Assembly: GCA_000168995.1 (NCBI GenBank)
Contig: AAUX01000001.1
Span: 558,001 to 622,000, forward strand
Origin: Methylophilales bacterium HTCC2181
Lineage (GTDB): Bacteria > Pseudomonadota > Gammaproteobacteria > Burkholderiales > Methylophilaceae
Direction of reading: 5' to 3'
DNA length: 64,000 bases
How positions within the stretch are numbered: the first letter of the stretch is position 1; each line of letters opens with the position of its first letter. Made by a program: the position numbers and the translations under genes. The notes under the pieces were generated by a model that worked only from the letters and a program-made list of their open reading frames with translations, did not search any database and was not told the DNA's origin. Of the stretch, positions 8,997 to 22,800 are shown piece by piece.

Positions 8997-10880
8997 ATGA
9001 CTACAAAAAAAGAAACTTTAAATTTTCAAACGGAAGTAAAGCAGCTACTTCACCTGATGATTCATTCACTTTATAGCAACAAGGAAATAGCCATTCGTGA
9101 ATTGATTTCTAATGCAAGCGATGCTTCCGATAAATTACGATTTGAAGCGTTAAATAATAATGACCTATATGAAGGTCAGTCTGGACTTGATATCCACGTT
9201 GATTTTGATAAAGAAAAAAGAACGGTGACAGTGAGCGATAACGGTATCGGTATGGATAGAGATGAAATTGTTGCCAATATTGGCACCATTGCCCGTTCTG
9301 GAACAAAAGAATTTATCGGAAAATTATCTGGCGATCAGGCAAAAGACGCCCATCTTATCGGCCAGTTTGGCGTAGGCTTCTACTCAGCCTTTATTATCGC
9401 TGATGAGGTGACATTAGAAACTAAAAAAGCAGGTGAAAAGCAAGGTTATAGGTGGCAATCAAAAGGCGATGGCGAATTTAGCATAGAAGATATCAAGAAA
9501 GAAGGCAGGGGAACAAGCGTGACTTTGCATCTCAAAAAAGACGAAGATGAATTTCTGGATAACTGGCGGCTAAGAGAGATTATTAAGAAATACTCTGACC
9601 ATATTACCTTACCAATCGTTATGAAAAAGACAGACTTTAAGGGTGGCGAGTCAATTAAAACTGATGAAGACGAGACCATTAATAATGCATCAGCAATTTG
9701 GGCAAAAAACAAAAAGGATGTGAAAGCTAAGGAGTACCAGGAATTTTATAAAAGCCTTACCTATGATAACGAGGAGCCTTTAGCTTACTTTCATAACAGG
9801 GTAGAAGGAACACAGGAATATACTTCGTTGTTATACATCCCCAGCAAAGCACCCTTTGATCTATATGATCGGGAGCGGGGGCTTGGCGTAAAATTATACG
9901 TAAAACGTATCTTTATTATGGAGGCTACTGAAAAATTAATGCCTCAGTATTTACGTTTTATTAAGGGTGTGATTGATAGTAATGACCTTCCACTTAATGT
10001 TTCAAGAGAAATTCTACAAGATAGCAGGCAGGTAGAGTCAATCAAGTCTGGCACAGTGAAAAAGGTACTTACTTCATTAGAAGATATGGCGAAGAAAAAG
10101 CCCGAGGACTATAAGGTTTTCTGGAAAGAATTTGGTCGCGTGCTAAAAGAAGGCCCTGCAGAAGACATGGTTAATAAGGATAAGATTGCAAAATTATTAA
10201 GATTTTCAAGCACTTATGATGAAAGCGATGAACAGAGTGTGTCATTACAAGACTATATTGAGCGCATGAAGCCGGAGCAAGAGCACATTTACTTCATCAC
10301 TGCTGATTCATACAGTGCGGCGAAAAATAGCCCACATCTGGAGATCTTTAAGAAGAAAAAGATCGAGGTGCTTATTCTCGGTGATCGCGTAGATGAATGG
10401 ATGGTCTCGTATCTTACTGAATTTGAAGGGAAAAAGCTTCAATCAATTGCAAAAGGAGATCTTGACTTAGGCAAGCTTGAAGAAGATAGCGAAAAAGAGG
10501 AAAAAAAGAAGATTGAAGAAAAAGCGAAAACCTTGGTAGATACCATGAAAAAGTCTTTAGGCGATAAAGTGAAAGAGGTTAAGGTAACGCATCGACTCAC
10601 TGATTCCCCATCATGCCTAGTGGTGGGCGAAAATGATATCTCAGGAAATTTAGAGAGAATACTTAAAGCAGCCGGACAAGATACGCCAGATGTTAAGCCT
10701 GTGTTGGAAATCAACCCAACACACAGCCTAATAAAAAAATTAGAATCTTTTTCGGGGACAGCCGATTTCGATCGATACGCCGCAGTGATCTTTGATCAAG
10801 CGGTTTTAGCTGAGGGCGGACAGTTGAATGACCCTGTTCAATACGTGAAAAACATCAACGATTTACTAGTAAAAGTATAA
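8997..10880 (+). CDS. htpG: Molecular chaperone HtpG (bacterial Hsp90)
   Basis: A 627-residue dimeric ATP-dependent chaperone of the cytoplasm. The N-terminal GHKL ATPase domain shows [33 protein letters not shown], and the lid and glycine motifs [11 protein letters not shown] and [11 protein letters not shown]. The middle domain carries [20 protein letters not shown] with the catalytic-loop arginine, and the C-terminal dimerisation domain begins at about residue 510. It begins with ATG at 8997 behind a sigma-32 promoter. It ends 25 bp before the first rRNA promoter, with no obvious terminator in between. Confidence 0.98.
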   Translation: MTTKKETLNFQTEVKQLLHLMIHSLYSNKEIAIRELISNASDASDKLRFEALNNNDLYEGQSGLDIHVDFDKEKRTVTVSDNGIGMDRDEIVANIGTIARSGTKEFIGKLSGDQAKDAHLIGQFGVGFYSAFIIADEVTLETKKAGEKQGYRWQSKGDGEFSIEDIKKEGRGTSVTLHLKKDEDEFLDNWRLREIIKKYSDHITLPIVMKKTDFKGGESIKTDEDETINNASAIWAKNKKDVKAKEYQEFYKSLTYDNEEPLAYFHNRVEGTQEYTSLLYIPSKAPFDLYDRERGLGVKLYVKRIFIMEATEKLMPQYLRFIKGVIDSNDLPLNVSREILQDSRQVESIKSGTVKKVLTSLEDMAKKKPEDYKVFWKEFGRVLKEGPAEDMVNKDKIAKLLRFSSTYDESDEQSVSLQDYIERMKPEQEHIYFITADSYSAAKNSPHLEIFKKKKIEVLILGDRVDEWMVSYLTEFEGKKLQSIAKGDLDLGKLEEDSEKEEKKKIEEKAKTLVDTMKKSLGDKVKEVKVTHRLTDSPSCLVVGENDISGNLERILKAAGQDTPDVKPVLEINPTHSLIKKLESFSGTADFDRYAAVIFDQAVLAEGGQLNDPVQYVKNINDLLVKV

Positions 10881-10905
10881 AATTTAATAATAATTGAGAT
10901 TATGT

Positions 10906-10934
10906 TTGACATGATTTAAATGCCTTGATATAGT
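10906..10934 (+). promoter_or_regulatory. rRNA operon promoter P1
   Basis: A consensus TTGACA at 10906-10911 and TATAGT at 10929-10934 are spaced by 17 bp. A GC-rich discriminator (CTCGCG) follows, as is usual for stringently controlled rRNA promoters. Confidence 0.75.
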
Positions 10935-11045
10935 CTCGCGTCTTTCACATATTGTGTGGAAAATTTGTACGATTAGGTTGGTTTTGAAAGTTACTAAGAA
11001 GTTGTATTTATGCCTCTTGAGGCGAATTTAAATATCAATTTGTTG

Positions 11046-11075
11046 TTGACACAATTCAGAAAAAGGTGCTATAGT
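11046..11075 (+). promoter_or_regulatory. rRNA operon promoter P2
   Basis: TTGACA at 11046-11051 and TATAGT at 11070-11075 are separated by 18 bp. It shares the unusual TATAGT -10 with P1. The predicted transcript begins just before a perfect 8-bp hairpin (CTTTACGT / ACGTAAAG, 11083-11103). It drives the initiator tRNA gene and the rRNA genes. Confidence 0.75.
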
Positions 11076-11130
11076 CCTCCCTCTTTACGTCATGTACGTA
11101 AAGACAGCGAAAATTTCGTTGAAATTCGAT

Positions 11131-11207
11131 CGCGGGGTGGAGCAGTCTGGCAGCTCGTCGGGCTCATAACCCGAAGGTCACAGGTTCAAATCCTGTTCCC
11201 GCAACCA
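11131..11207 (+). tRNA. Initiator tRNA-fMet (CAT)
   Basis: A 77-nt tRNA with a CAT anticodon in CTCATAAC and encoded CCA. The first base C faces A at the end of the acceptor stem (CGCGGG...CCCGCA-ACCA), and the anticodon stem has three consecutive G-C pairs (GGG/CCC); both are the defining features of initiator tRNA. It lies between the rRNA promoters and boxA, so it should be transcribed as part of the rRNA leader. Confidence 0.96.
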
Positions 11208-11217
11208 ATATCGAAAC

Positions 11218-11230
11218 TGCTCTTTAACAA
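11218..11230 (+). promoter_or_regulatory. rrn leader boxA antitermination site
   Basis: TGCTCTTTAACAA matches the boxA consensus bound by NusB/NusE, which makes polymerase resistant to Rho on rRNA operons. It lies 11 nt after the initiator tRNA. Confidence 0.85.
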
Positions 11231-11233
11231 TTT

Positions 11234-11246
11234 AACAACTGATAAG
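11234..11246 (+). other. 16S precursor processing stem, 5' arm
   Basis: AACAACTGATAAG at 11234-11246 is perfectly complementary to CTTATCAGTTGTT at 13024-13036 after the 16S gene. The pairing continues toward 16S with some wobbles and mismatches. This is the expected RNase III processing stem of the 16S precursor. A separate small hairpin (CCCTTCTAAT / ATTAGAAGGG, 11411-11432) lies inside the loop just before mature 16S. Confidence 0.8.
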
Positions 11247-11451
11247 TGTGGGTGCTTATAGACGAGGTCAAAATTAAGTTTTGATTTATCAAGACTTAAG
11301 ACTCAAAATAAGTGCTTACGCAAAATTTGTAACAAGACCACACTGGTTATTTATAACCAGTTAACCTTGAGATGAATTTGAGTAAATAAAAGCACAAGCG
11401 ATACAAAAAACCCTTCTAATTTATTAGAAGGGTAAGTAAAAGTTAGAGATT

Positions 11452-12993
<1,542 letters not shown>

Positions 12994-13066
12994 CTAGAGA
13001 TCACCTCTCTATGAGCATTCACTCTTATCAGTTGTTGGTTAGCACAAAGATTAATTGGCCCTTTCA

Positions 13067-13143
13067 GGGTCTGTAGCTCAGCTGGTTAGAGCACCGTGTT
13101 GATAACGCGGGGGTCGTTGGTTCGAGCCCAACCAGACCCACCA
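13067..13143 (+). tRNA. tRNA-Ile (GAT)
   Basis: A 77-nt tRNA with anticodon GAT in GTTGATAACGC, an intact acceptor stem (GGGTCTG/CAGACCC) and encoded CCA. It occupies the usual place in the 16S-23S spacer. Confidence 0.97.
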
Positions 13144-13165
13144 AACATAACCTGTTTAGTTCCTA

Positions 13166-13241
13166 GGGGGATTAGCTCAGCTGGGAGAGCACCTGCTTTG
13201 CAAGCAGGGGGTCGTCGGTTCGATCCCGTCATCCTCCACCA
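13166..13241 (+). tRNA. tRNA-Ala (TGC)
   Basis: A 76-nt tRNA with anticodon TGC in CTTTGCAAG and encoded CCA. The acceptor stem GGGGGAT/ATCCTCC contains the G3-U70 wobble, the main alanine identity element. It is the second tRNA of the 16S-23S spacer. Confidence 0.97.
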
Positions 13242-13313
13242 ATTCTTTGAATATAGAAGTAAGCCTCAAATGTTGTTTTTTCAATATTTGAGACTGGCTT
13301 TTATTAGCTAGTA

Positions 13314-13326
13314 TGTTCTTTAACAA
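13314..13326 (+). promoter_or_regulatory. Spacer boxA before 23S
   Basis: TGTTCTTTAACAA is a near-copy of the leader boxA and lies between tRNA-Ala and 23S, where many rRNA operons carry a second antitermination site. Confidence 0.75.
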
Positions 13327-13515
13327 TTTGGAAGAAGTAAAACGAAATCATAAGATTGTGATGAGATTATGATTTCATGGGTAGTGATTGTAATATCAAA
13401 ACTAAATCAACAAAAAGACTAAGAATTTTTAGTATTTATAGTTGTTTTAAGCAATGCTTTAGAAGAAACTATAACGATTGTCTCATGCAAGAAAACCGAG
13501 TTTAAAAGGGCTTAG

Positions 13516-13529
13516 GTTTTAAAGTTATA

Positions 13530-13537
<8 letters not shown>
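13516..13537 (+). other. 23S precursor processing stem, 5' arm
   Basis: Positions 13516-13537 pair with 16408-16429 over 22 bp with no mismatch and only two G-U wobbles. The stem brings the 23S ends together and is the expected RNase III substrate. Confidence 0.85.
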
Positions 13538-16416
<2,879 letters not shown>

Positions 16417-16538
16417 ATAATTTTGAAACTTAAAAATTGTGGTTGACACTAAAGCAAAACGCAATCAATACTAAATATTTTACTTCTTCTAATTTTGTTA
16501 AACTTTGAATTCAAGGTACTTTTGTACCTTAACCAGTT

Positions 16539-16656
16539 TGCTTGGCGGACATAGCGTGTTGGACCCACTCCTTCCCATCTCGAACAGGACAGTGAAACGA
16601 TACAGCGCCGATGATAGTGTAGTCTTTTCTATGCGAACGTAGGACACTGCCAAGCT
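16539..16656 (+). rRNA. rrf: 5S ribosomal RNA
   Basis: About 118 nt. The 5' TGCTTGGCGG pairs with the 3' CTGCCAAGC. The conserved ACCCACTCCTTCCCATCTCG and the CGAACAGGACAGTGAAACG loop are present. It is the last gene of the operon and is followed by a strong terminator. Confidence 0.93.
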
Positions 16657-16664
16657 ACTAAATT

Positions 16665-16698
16665 AAAAAACCCCATCGACTGATGGGGTTTTTTTTTA
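16665..16698 (+). terminator. rRNA operon terminator
   Basis: An A-run, a stem CCCCATC / GATGGGG with a short loop, and a 10-nt run of T/A-rich sequence form a classic (bidirectional-looking) intrinsic terminator directly after 5S. Confidence 0.92.
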
Positions 16699-16810
16699 AT
16701 CTCTGCGTCATCACATAAAATAAAACTCTTCCAGGTATTATGAAAAACTAAGTGATTAAGCGACTGAATAATTAACCTTTATTTATCTTTTGATGCCAAT
16801 ATACTTTTTA

Positions 16811-16830
16811 TCACCTAAGGTGAGTATAAT
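16811..16830 (+). promoter_or_regulatory. Candidate promoter with palindromic operator before tpsB
   Basis: A TATAAT at 16825-16830 is immediately preceded by the perfect inverted repeat TCACC-TAA-GGTGA (16811-16823), which would lie between -35 and -10. No good -35 is seen, which would fit an activator- or repressor-controlled promoter. It is 58 bp before the tpsB start. A second TATAAT at 16853 has no -35 partner either. Confidence 0.35.
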
Positions 16831-16887
16831 GAGGCGAAAATATGAACTTTACTATAATAAGGTAAATGGTTAAATGATAAATGCTAT

Positions 16888-18639
16888 ATGTTAATGAACA
16901 ATAAATTTTGGAAGCTAATATCTGCACTAATTTCGATTACGCTTACCGTTTTTTTAACGCATCCCTTAGCTGTCTTTGCTATTGACGCTGGCACAGAGTT
17001 AAGGCAAATTGAGTCGCAGCAGAAAAAAATTCAACCGCGAAGGTTGCCACCAAAGATAGAAGAACAGGAAAGCCCCGATAGTGACCAGTCTAGCGGGGGG
17101 CAGGTTGAGTTTTTTGTAAAAGGTATACTGGTATCAGGAAACACATTAATTGAATCTGATGCAATTAATGAACTTTTTGCTTCACTCGTTGGTACCAATG
17201 TCAGCATTGATGAATTGAAGTTAGCTATGGATGAGGTGACACTTTTATATCAGGCTAAAGGGTATGTTGGCCGAGCCACCTTACCAAAACAAGATATAAC
17301 GGACGGTATAATTACGATTGAAATTCAAGAAGGTATCTTTGGTGGGGCAGAATTACTCATTGACCCGGATATGGAATATCTTGTTGATCCGGTTATTGTT
17401 AAAAATTATATTGAGTTCTTTCTTTCTCCTGGACAGCCAGTCGATACCAACAAATTAGAGCGAGGAATTTTAATAGCCAGTGACCTGCCAGGCATTTTAG
17501 TAAACCAATCCTTGCAAGCAGGAAAAAATCCCGGCGAAACCGATGCCGGAGTAAGAATGATCAATGAGCCATGGCTGCTCGGTAGTTTAACTAATGATAA
17601 TTTTGGCTCTAAACCGACTGGATACAACCGAACGCTGGTTAATGGAAGTTTATTAAGTCCACGAGGGTTTGGAGACCGAATGGATGTAGCAGTACTTAAG
17701 ACTGAAGGTATCAACTATGGCAGTCTAGCTTACGCAATACCTTACGGGTATTCAGGACTTAACCTGAGCTTGAATGCTAGCTTGATGAGCTATGAAGTTC
17801 CTAATGGTGAAGCCTCCACTTTAGAGCTGTCAGGACTTTCCAGAAACGTTGCAATCAGTGCCACCTACCCATTAATTAGAAGTCGCATTAATAATCTTAA
17901 CCTCACCTCATCAATTGGCATAAATCAGTACGTTAACAAATCTTCTTTTGGCACAGAAAGTGACTACCTCAATAAAACAATGAATATGGGGGCAAATTAT
18001 CTAGATTTGACTGATTGGTTGATGGGAGGTGAATTTTTTGGCTCCATCAATATAGCCTTAGGACATAATGATTACGGTAAAAGTCCGGTTACTTTTCAAA
18101 CTCAGAAGAGAAACGAAAATACTGACGGTGTCCAGGCAATTTTTTCGGGCAACGCGAATTTTACACAATTTTTTGAAGACGATCACTCAGCTGTGGCCCA
18201 GTTTTCAGGACAGTATGGTAATAAGAACCTAGACTCTGCGCAAAAGTTTTTTTTGGGGGGCGAGCAAGGTGTCCGTGCTTATCCAGCAAGTGAAGCCGGA
18301 GGTACACATGGCCTACTATTAAAGTTAGATTACCGTTATATTCTGACAAACAGTATGACAATTTCAACTTTTTATGATCACGGTTATGCTAAACAATATA
18401 AAACAGACTTTAATCCAGCTACAAACCAGCCATTAACTCTTGCTGGAAATAGCAATAGCATTTCATTGAAGGGCTATGGTTTTTCATTTGAATACTTAGG
18501 CCCAAGAAATACTACATTTAAGGCAACCTGGTCGGATCGAATAGGGAGCAATCCAAACAGAACCACTAACAATCTTGATAACAGTAATGCTGAAGCACCT
18601 GGACCAATGGTGTGGGTTTCAGGTGCAATAAACTTTTAA
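16888..18639 (+). CDS. Two-partner secretion outer-membrane transporter (TpsB/ShlB family)
   Basis: A 583-residue Omp85-superfamily pore expected to carry the large TpsA encoded downstream across the outer membrane. A long signal peptide covers about residues 1-31 (cleavage near LAVFA). A POTRA_2-type domain follows at about 72-150 (FFVKGILVSGNTLIES to GIITIEIQEGIFGG), then a second POTRA-like part and a 16-strand barrel from about 225. The L6 motif that should read VRGY is VRAY in GGEQGVRAYPASEAGG, a conservative variant. The chain ends in a typical barrel C-terminus (VWVSGAINF, final Phe). Two starts are close (16888 and 16894) and neither has a clear SD. It is closer to the ShlB/HMW1B branch than to BamA, because of size and POTRA number. 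Confidence 0.92.
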   Translation: MLMNNKFWKLISALISITLTVFLTHPLAVFAIDAGTELRQIESQQKKIQPRRLPPKIEEQESPDSDQSSGGQVEFFVKGILVSGNTLIESDAINELFASLVGTNVSIDELKLAMDEVTLLYQAKGYVGRATLPKQDITDGIITIEIQEGIFGGAELLIDPDMEYLVDPVIVKNYIEFFLSPGQPVDTNKLERGILIASDLPGILVNQSLQAGKNPGETDAGVRMINEPWLLGSLTNDNFGSKPTGYNRTLVNGSLLSPRGFGDRMDVAVLKTEGINYGSLAYAIPYGYSGLNLSLNASLMSYEVPNGEASTLELSGLSRNVAISATYPLIRSRINNLNLTSSIGINQYVNKSSFGTESDYLNKTMNMGANYLDLTDWLMGGEFFGSINIALGHNDYGKSPVTFQTQKRNENTDGVQAIFSGNANFTQFFEDDHSAVAQFSGQYGNKNLDSAQKFFLGGEQGVRAYPASEAGGTHGLLLKLDYRYILTNSMTISTFYDHGYAKQYKTDFNPATNQPLTLAGNSNSISLKGYGFSFEYLGPRNTTFKATWSDRIGSNPNRTTNNLDNSNAEAPGPMVWVSGAINF

Positions 18640-18651
18640 TTATGATATCAG

Positions 18652-18672
18652 TTTACTTAAGTAAATTTTTAT
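18652..18672 (+). terminator. AT-rich palindrome after tpsB, possible weak terminator
   Basis: TTTACTTAAGTAAA is a perfect 14-bp palindrome followed by TTTTTATT, 12 bp after the tpsB stop. The stem is AT-only apart from one C-G pair on each side, so termination would be inefficient; it could equally be a protein-binding site. Confidence 0.35.
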
Positions 18673-18750
18673 TGTGCTCACCCCTTCATCATGTCAAATC
18701 TGACTATGTTTAAAAAAATTATCAGAGCTTAATAAACTAATATTTTCCAG

Positions 18751-19515
18751 AAAAATAAATGGCACCTCGAGACATAAAAAATTATTTCAACCAAGCGTAA
18801 AAAAATCTCCAGTTTGGTAATTTTATTTCCAAAAAAAATAGAAAAAATGAGGTAAGAATTTATGAACATTTTCTAGAGAATTTGACAAAATCTTTCATGA
18901 TAAATTTTCTTTAAAAAATAAATGGCACCTCGAGACATAAAAAATTATTTCAACCAAGCGTAAAAAAATCTCCAGTTTGGTAATTTTATTTCCAAAAAAA
19001 ATAGAAAAAATGAGGTAAGAATTTATGAACATTTTCTAGAGAATTTGACAAAATCTTTCATGATAAATTTTCTTTAAAAAATAAATGGCACCTCGAGACA
19101 TAAAAAATTATTTCAACCAAGCGTAAAAAAATCTCCAGTTTGGTAATTTTATTTCCAAAAAAAATAGAAAAAATGAGGTAAGAATTTATGAACATTTTCT
19201 AGAGAATTTGACAAAATCTTTCATGATAAATTTTCTTTAAAAAATAAATGGCACCTCGAGACATAAAAAATTATTTCAACCAAGCGTAAAAAAATCTCCA
19301 GTTTGGTAATTTTATTTCCAAAAAAAATAGAAAAAATGAGGTAAGAATTTATGAACATTTTCTAGAGAATTTGACAAAATCTTTCATGATAAATTTTCTT
19401 TAAAAAATAAATGGCACCTCGAGACATAAAAAATTATTTCAACCAAGCGTAAAAAATCTCCAGTCTGGTAATTTTATTTTCAAAAAAAATAGAAAAAATA
19501 GAGTGAAGAATTTAT
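18751..19515 (+). repeat. 163-bp tandem repeat array (about 4.7 copies) between tpsB and tpsA
   Basis: The landmark GGCACCTCGAGACAT recurs at 18761, 18924, 19087, 19250 and 19413, exactly 163 bp apart. Copies 1 to 4 look identical by eye. Copy 5 has lost one A of a homopolymer, carries a few substitutions and diverges after 19515. Each full unit contains GAGGTAAGAATTT followed by ATG-AAC-ATT-TTC-TAG, a four-codon mini-ORF with a Shine-Dalgarno-like leader (ATGs at 18862, 19025, 19188 and 19351). The unit is not a multiple of 3 and no frame stays open. Very low divergence means recent amplification or continuing homogenisation. It lies in the presumed promoter/leader zone of tpsA, so copy number could affect expression. 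Confidence 0.97.
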
Positions 19516-19833
19516 GAGATCTTTATGCTTATATTTTAGGCAATAATTTTTATTTCAAAAAAATTTCGCTACATTACAATATTGATTTACAATATTTTTT
19601 CCATACAAAATATTGTTTTTATTAACTTAATTTTTTCCCATTTTAAATTCTTTTTCTTTTTTTAGTATTTTTTTTCTTGCAAAATTTTCTAGTGGCTCTT
19701 GTGGATAAATATTTTTATAATTTTTTTAGTTGCGTTGTTAATTGAGCTCTCCATCAAGATAATTTATATTTTTTTTCTTCTTGATCCTTTAACTTTTAAG
19801 TGGTTCTTTTTATCTAATTTGTTATAATAAGAA
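19516..19833 (+). promoter_or_regulatory. T-rich untranslated zone upstream of tpsA
   Basis: About 320 bp of extremely AT-rich DNA with long T-runs on the coding strand and no gene. TATAAT-like hexamers occur (for example at 19715 and 19822) but none has a convincing -35 partner at the right distance. A U-rich 5' leader of this kind would be unstructured and could bind Hfq or ribosomal protein S1. The tpsA GTG has only AAGAAG directly abutting it, so initiation may rely on this leader rather than on a standard SD. Confidence 0.4.
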
Positions 19834-22800
19834 GTGAATATTTTTTATAAATTTTTTTGTTTTTTTATGCTTTCCCTCCCAGGGATTAGTTTTGCTGATC
19901 CCGCTCCTAATCAGCTTCCACAGGGATCTTCTGTTGTAAGTGGTTCTGCGACTGTTGGTGTTGATAACCTTAACCCCTCCCAATTAAATGTTGTTCAATC
20001 CTCCCCAAGAGCGATCATTAACTGGCAGTCCTTTGACGTGGGGCAGCAAGCTATTGTTCAGTTTAATCAACCTGATTCGGCATCGGTGACCCTCAATAAG
20101 ATCAACAGCAATAACCCCAGTCAAATTCATGGACAGATAAGAGCTAATGGACAGGTTATTCTTCAAAATGCCGCTGGCGTATATTTTGGAAAAAATTCAA
20201 TCATTGACGTTGGTGCTATTACCGCTACTACTCATAGCGTGAACCAAGATAAGTTTATGCAGGGTTCTCTTGAGTTTAATCGGAATGGTTCTCTAGGAAG
20301 CGTTGTTAACGATGGAGAGATAAGGGCATCCTTGAATGGGTATGTCGCTTTGTTGGCCCCTGAGGTCAGAAATCATGGTTTAGTTGTTGCCCAAATGGGT
20401 TCTGTTGTGATGGCCTCAGGAGAAAAAATTACCTTAAATTTTAATGCTAACAACCATTTATCAAGCATTACTACAACACCATCCACAGTCGCAACTTTAG
20501 TAGAAAATAAACATGCTGTGCGCGCACATGGGGGAACCATCATTCTTTCCGCTAAAGCCATGAGTCACCTGGTATCGGGCGTGATCAATCAGACGGGTAC
20601 TTTAGATGTCGGAGGGGATGCCTTTAATGTAGTAAAAGTGGGCGGCCGGGTATTCCTGGGCGGCGACCAGGTTACGCTGGCACAAAATTCCGTCATCAAT
20701 GCGGCTGCTCCCGAAGCGGGCGGCGAGGTAACCATTGAGGCTGACCAGTTGATGGCGGATGCGACCAGTGTGATTGACGTTTCGGCATCCCAACAAGGTA
20801 ACGGCGGCGCCATTCATATCGCAGCAGTAGATGCTGAGTTAAATGGAACAATGCTTGCTAATGGTGGAGCTATATCAGGAGACGGCGGTCAGATTAACAT
20901 CGCTTCCGTTAACTTGGTGACGGCAGAATCTACAACGCTTCAAGCGGGATCTCAAACAGAAATGGGTGCTCCAGGGCATATTACCATTGAGACCAATACA
21001 GGAGAGACCAGCGCCCAGGTAGTTAACGTGATAAACCAATCGATAGCATCCGCCAACGTTACCGTAGTGACTGATCATGCCTTCAATTTTGATGCGACCT
21101 CACTGATTAATAAAACCTCTTCACCGCAGACAACGCTTACGATTAATGCCGCGGAAGAGATTAATATATCAGGCCAAATTATGAGCGATGCTTTGTCACC
21201 GCTCAATTTATCATTAATTAGTACCCAAACGATTAACTTTGCTGCAACATCTAATACCCAAGTAGCTTACCTAGAAGCCGCAGCACCAGAAATAAATGCC
21301 TTAGGCAATATTTGGACCTACGGCGGGCAAAGTTCGCATATGCCATTCATGCAAATAACAGCTTCACGTTTACTTATATCCAGAACACTGAGGTCGGGGT
21401 CGCGGACTAATCGTGGATCTGTTTCCTTAAGTGCTAACCGTTCGGTAGAGATTACTTCTACCGCATCGATTATTGCTAGCGGTAACGAGGGGGGCTTGGT
21501 CGACATTATTTCCGAGGATGGTTTAGTGAGCATTGCGGGCATGATACAAACTAACGGAAGTTCTGGTCGGGGGGGAACGATTCTTGTTGAGAATGCAGAC
21601 GCTATTCATTTAGCACATGCGACCCTCCAGGCAAACGGCTCTGATGGCGGATCAATTATTTTGACAGCAACCAGTGAAGATGTTGCTATCAATAACTCCA
21701 CCGTGCAAACAAACGGTATGGCTGGTCGTGGAGGAACGGTTAGCATATCTGCCTACCGCCAAGTGTTATTTAAGAATGCGGCAATCGAATCCATAGGCCT
21801 TCTCCAAGGCGGTACTATTTTAATCGGTAACGACGTAAGAAATCACTCTCTCCCTTTTGCACAATTTACTCAGCTAGATACTTTATCTTCTATACAAGCC
21901 TACGCGCTCAGCGGAAATCATGGTGGCTTTATTGAAACCTCGGGTCAAACCATTTCGTTATTAGCGTCAATCAATGCGGGTAGGGGTGGTATGTGGCTCA
22001 TTGATCCGTTTGATCTTGTTATCGACTCAGCTATTGCGACGAATATTAATAGCGCATTGCAGGCCGGACAAAATGTAACTCTTACCACCGCATCTGAAAC
22101 TAACACCATCAATACCGAGCCAGCGACCACCACGACAGGAATACTAGGCCTCGGAAATATTACCCTCAATGCTCCCATCGAATCCAGTGGTGACGGCGAC
22201 CTTACCCTTACTGCGGCAAATAATATTTATATTAATGCTGCCATCACATTAAGCGGAACCGATAGCGGTGTGACATTGGTGGTACCGGATGAAGGTACTA
22301 TTTATTTAGGAGCCAACATCACCACTACAGGCAATCAATTGTATACAGGCGACGTCACGCTAAACGCATCACCGATCCTCAGTAGTGGTAATGCCAGTGT
22401 GACAATCACAGGTAATATTTCTGCCACCTCTGGCGTAGCAGCTTTTCTCGGTAACGGTTACTACCTCTTTAATGGAGTCCAATACCTTGCTGGAGCAAGC
22501 GCTGATGCATCGCAGCCGATAGGGGTCATCTATAACAGCGCAACTCAAGTCTACTCCTGGTTAGCGACCACATCTGTTGCTGAGGCATTGATGGTTGCCG
22601 GGGGTGGTGGTGGTGGTATGGATATGGGTGGCGGTGGCGGAGGTGGTGGTGTTATTGCGCAAAATGTAAGCCTTATTCCGGGATGGACTGAACTGACTGT
22701 TGGCGCAGGGGGAGCGGGAGGACCAGCCGGCTGTTCTTCCGGTCAAAACTGCAACCACCAATTTAACCTGCGTGCATCTGCCGGCGGTAACTCTACGCTC

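Noticed and set aside
18751-19515. Possible CRISPR array
   Set aside because: The whole 163-bp unit repeats without unique spacers and no cas genes are nearby; it is a simple tandem array.
19700-19833. Defined -35/-10 promoter for tpsA
   Set aside because: Several TATAAT-like hexamers occur by AT bias, but none has a credible -35 at 16-18 bp.
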